From positions 1 through 8,106 of the forward strand of contig JAHJCW010000224.1 of the NCBI GenBank assembly GCA_018812885.1: a stretch of DNA of 8,106 nucleotides, in the 5' to 3' direction. This stretch comes from a bacterium. GTDB lineage: Bacteria > Fidelibacterota > Marinisomatia > Marinisomatales > JAHJCW01. The notes under the pieces were generated by a model. The model was not told where the DNA came from. It ran no database searches and was given only the letters and a program-made list of their open reading frames with translations. Shown here piece after piece: positions 6,844-8,106 of the stretch (position 1 is its first letter; each line of letters begins with the position of its first letter). The position numbers and the translations under genes are program-made.

Positions 6844-7884
6844 ATTTTAGCTATTAACCCCGGGGCTACTACTACTGAAATCGGTTATTTCAGCAATGAA
6901 CGGGAATTATGGCGTAAAAAAATAAACCACTCGACAAACTCTTTACCATCTTGGGTACCTGACCAACTTCAGATTCGATTTGATTCCTTAAAATCTTTTT
7001 TCAATAAAATAACTAAATTAGATGCAATTGCTGCTCGTGGCGGACCATTAAAGCCACTTTCGGGAGGAGTTTACCATATTAATGAAAAAATGTTGTTAGC
7101 TTATAAGTCGTGTAAATATGCAAACCATGCCTCAAATTTAACGGCTCTCATTGCAAATAAATTATTAAACCAATTCGATGTTCCTGCATTTATTGTAGAT
7201 CCGGTAACAACCGATGAGTTTATTGATGTAGCTAGAATTTCAGGCGTTCCGGGCATTGAACGTAAAAGTAGAAGTCATGCATTAAATATTAAATATAGTG
7301 CTCGTAAAGCTGCATCAGAAATCGGCATTGATTTAGCTGACACAAAATTTATTATTGCCCATCTTGGAAGCGGGTTCTCTATTGCAGCAGTCGAAGGCGG
7401 GGAAATTATTGACGTGAATGACGCTTTGCTTGGAATGGGACCATTTTCAGTTCAGCGTGCCGGTGGTTTACCAATTTCTGGCATCTTAGATAAAATATTT
7501 TTGGACGGAAAAAACAAAGAAAATGCAGAACAATTATTCTCACAAGAAAGCGGTTTGAAGGGCTATCTTGGAACAAATCAATTTCAGGAAATTGAAAAAA
7601 GAACTAAAGACGGTGATAAACAAGCATCATTGATTGTCAATGCAATGGTTTATCAAATTGCTAAGGAAATTGGGGGACTTCATGCAGCATTTTCAGGAAA
7701 GACATCTGCTTTAATCTTGACCGGAGGACTTTCCAATTCTACTTTATTGATTGAAAAATTGAAAAAATATTTGAGATTTATTCAACCACTTATTGTCTAT
7801 CCCGGTTCCTTTGAATTAGAAGCTCTAAGCCAAGGCGTATTGCATATTCTAAATGGCAAGGAAACAGCAAAAGAATATTTATGA
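6844..7884 (+). CDS. buk: Butyrate (branched-chain fatty acid) kinase, full-length frame with no standard start codon
   Basis: ASKHA-fold acetate/butyrate kinase family enzyme that converts acyl-phosphate + ADP to carboxylate + ATP. The frame is open from 6811 and encodes, counted from ATT 6844, the phosphate-1 loop AINPGATTTE (3-12), ARGGPLKP (64-71), HASNL (95-99), DPVTTDEF (119-126), VARISGVPGIER (about 129-140), AHLGSG (172-177, with the conserved histidine), DVNDALLGMGPFS, the phosphate-2/adenosine segment LTGGLSNS (292-299) and YPGSFELEALSQG (319-331). About 346 residues is near the usual 350-360. No ATG, GTG or TTG lies in frame before 7090, and starting there would remove the phosphate-1 loop and 82 residues, so 7090 is not a credible start. 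ATT 6844, 12 bases after AGGAGG, is a provisional choice; a lost start (for example TTC 6838) or a sequence error are alternatives. It overlaps ptb by four bases. Confidence 0.85.
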   Translation: MLAINPGATTTEIGYFSNERELWRKKINHSTNSLPSWVPDQLQIRFDSLKSFFNKITKLDAIAARGGPLKPLSGGVYHINEKMLLAYKSCKYANHASNLTALIANKLLNQFDVPAFIVDPVTTDEFIDVARISGVPGIERKSRSHALNIKYSARKAASEIGIDLADTKFIIAHLGSGFSIAAVEGGEIIDVNDALLGMGPFSVQRAGGLPISGILDKIFLDGKNKENAEQLFSQESGLKGYLGTNQFQEIEKRTKDGDKQASLIVNAMVYQIAKEIGGLHAAFSGKTSALILTGGLSNSTLLIEKLKKYLRFIQPLIVYPGSFELEALSQGVLHILNGKETAKEYL

Positions 7885-8106
7885 TTACAACCTATAAAGA
7901 AATTTATGACTCAGTTTCCAGCTACGAATCGGTGCGATTGGCTGTGGTAAATCCTCAACGAAAATATATTTTACAAGCTTTAGAACAAGCTGAAGCAAAT
8001 AATTGGATTGAGCCATTACTATTTAAAAACGATAATGTTGAAAAGGCATTAAATGATTCTATCGAAGCTATAAAAAATGGTGATGCAGATTTGTTAATGA
8101 AAGGTA
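7881..8106 (+). CDS. ptb: Phosphate butyryl/acetyltransferase, N-terminal part (cut by window end)
   Basis: The first 75 codons of a gene that runs off the window. The protein begins MITTYKEIYDSV and continues with a strand-like RLAVVNPQRKYILQALEQA, then WIEPLLFKN, and a helix leading to NGDADLLMKG at the edge. This order, a strand/helix pair with a xVNPxxxxxLxAL core followed by GxADxLMKG, is typical of phosphate butyryltransferase and the related phosphate acetyltransferases, which exchange CoA for phosphate on acyl-CoA. The ATG overlaps the buk stop (ATGA, 7881-7884) and no well-spaced ribosome binding site is visible, so translation is likely coupled to buk. With butyrate kinase it would make ATP from an acyl-CoA. 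The Ptb-versus-Pta distinction rests mainly on the buk neighbour, as the catalytic C-terminal part is absent. Confidence 0.85.
   Translation, partial: MITTYKEIYDSVSSYESVRLAVVNPQRKYILQALEQAEANNWIEPLLFKNDNVEKALNDSIEAIKNGDADLLMKG

Noticed and set aside
6831..6860. GTG codons at 6831 and 6833 as starts after AGGAGG
   Set aside because: Both are out of frame with buk and run into stops within nine codons. They also overlap or nearly touch the Shine-Dalgarno.
7090..7092. ATG 7090 as the butyrate kinase start
   Set aside because: It would delete the phosphate-binding loop and RGGPLKP, which are encoded in the same open frame upstream, and no Shine-Dalgarno precedes it.

Overview
This window reads as a bacterial chromosomal segment of low to moderate GC (roughly 38-40% by eye). 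It is densely packed with plus-strand genes, most separated by 1-20 bases or overlapping at ATGA junctions. No rRNA, tRNA, CRISPR, insertion sequence or phage gene is visible. The short-lid adenylate kinase, compact metabolic operons and ferredoxin-dependent 2-oxoacid oxidoreductase fit an anaerobic, amino-acid-using bacterium. The FCB group (for example Marinimicrobia- or Cloacimonadota-like lineages) is my guess, held with low confidence because no marker gene for taxonomy is present.

Region 1 (1-3968) is a nucleoside salvage and nucleotide/cofactor kinase operon. It holds cytidine deaminase (cdd), uridine kinase (udk), type II thymidine kinase (tdk) and a concentrative nucleoside transporter (NupC/CNT family), then adenylate kinase (adk) and dephospho-CoA kinase (coaE). 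Together the first four can import nucleosides, deaminate cytidine to uridine, and phosphorylate uridine/cytidine and thymidine/deoxyuridine.

Region 2 (4056-6764) follows an 87-base gap and encodes a four-subunit thiamine-pyrophosphate, ferredoxin-linked 2-oxoacid oxidoreductase in the order delta (2x[4Fe-4S]), alpha (VorB-like), beta (TPP), gamma. The alpha subunit most resembles the branched-chain (2-ketoisovalerate) type.

Region 3 (about 6838 to the window end) encodes a butyrate kinase (buk) and the start of a phosphate butyryl/acetyltransferase (ptb), joined by an ATGA overlap. Next to the oxidoreductase this suggests an energy-conserving route: branched-chain 2-oxoacid to acyl-CoA plus reduced ferredoxin, then acyl-phosphate, then acid plus ATP.

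The oddest feature is the buk start. The reading frame is intact back through the N-terminal phosphate-binding motif and has a strong AGGAGG upstream, but it contains no ATG, GTG or TTG before position 7090, which lies about 83 codons inside the gene. The rest looks like ordinary metabolic DNA, and I see no convincing new defence, mobile or RNA-based system.
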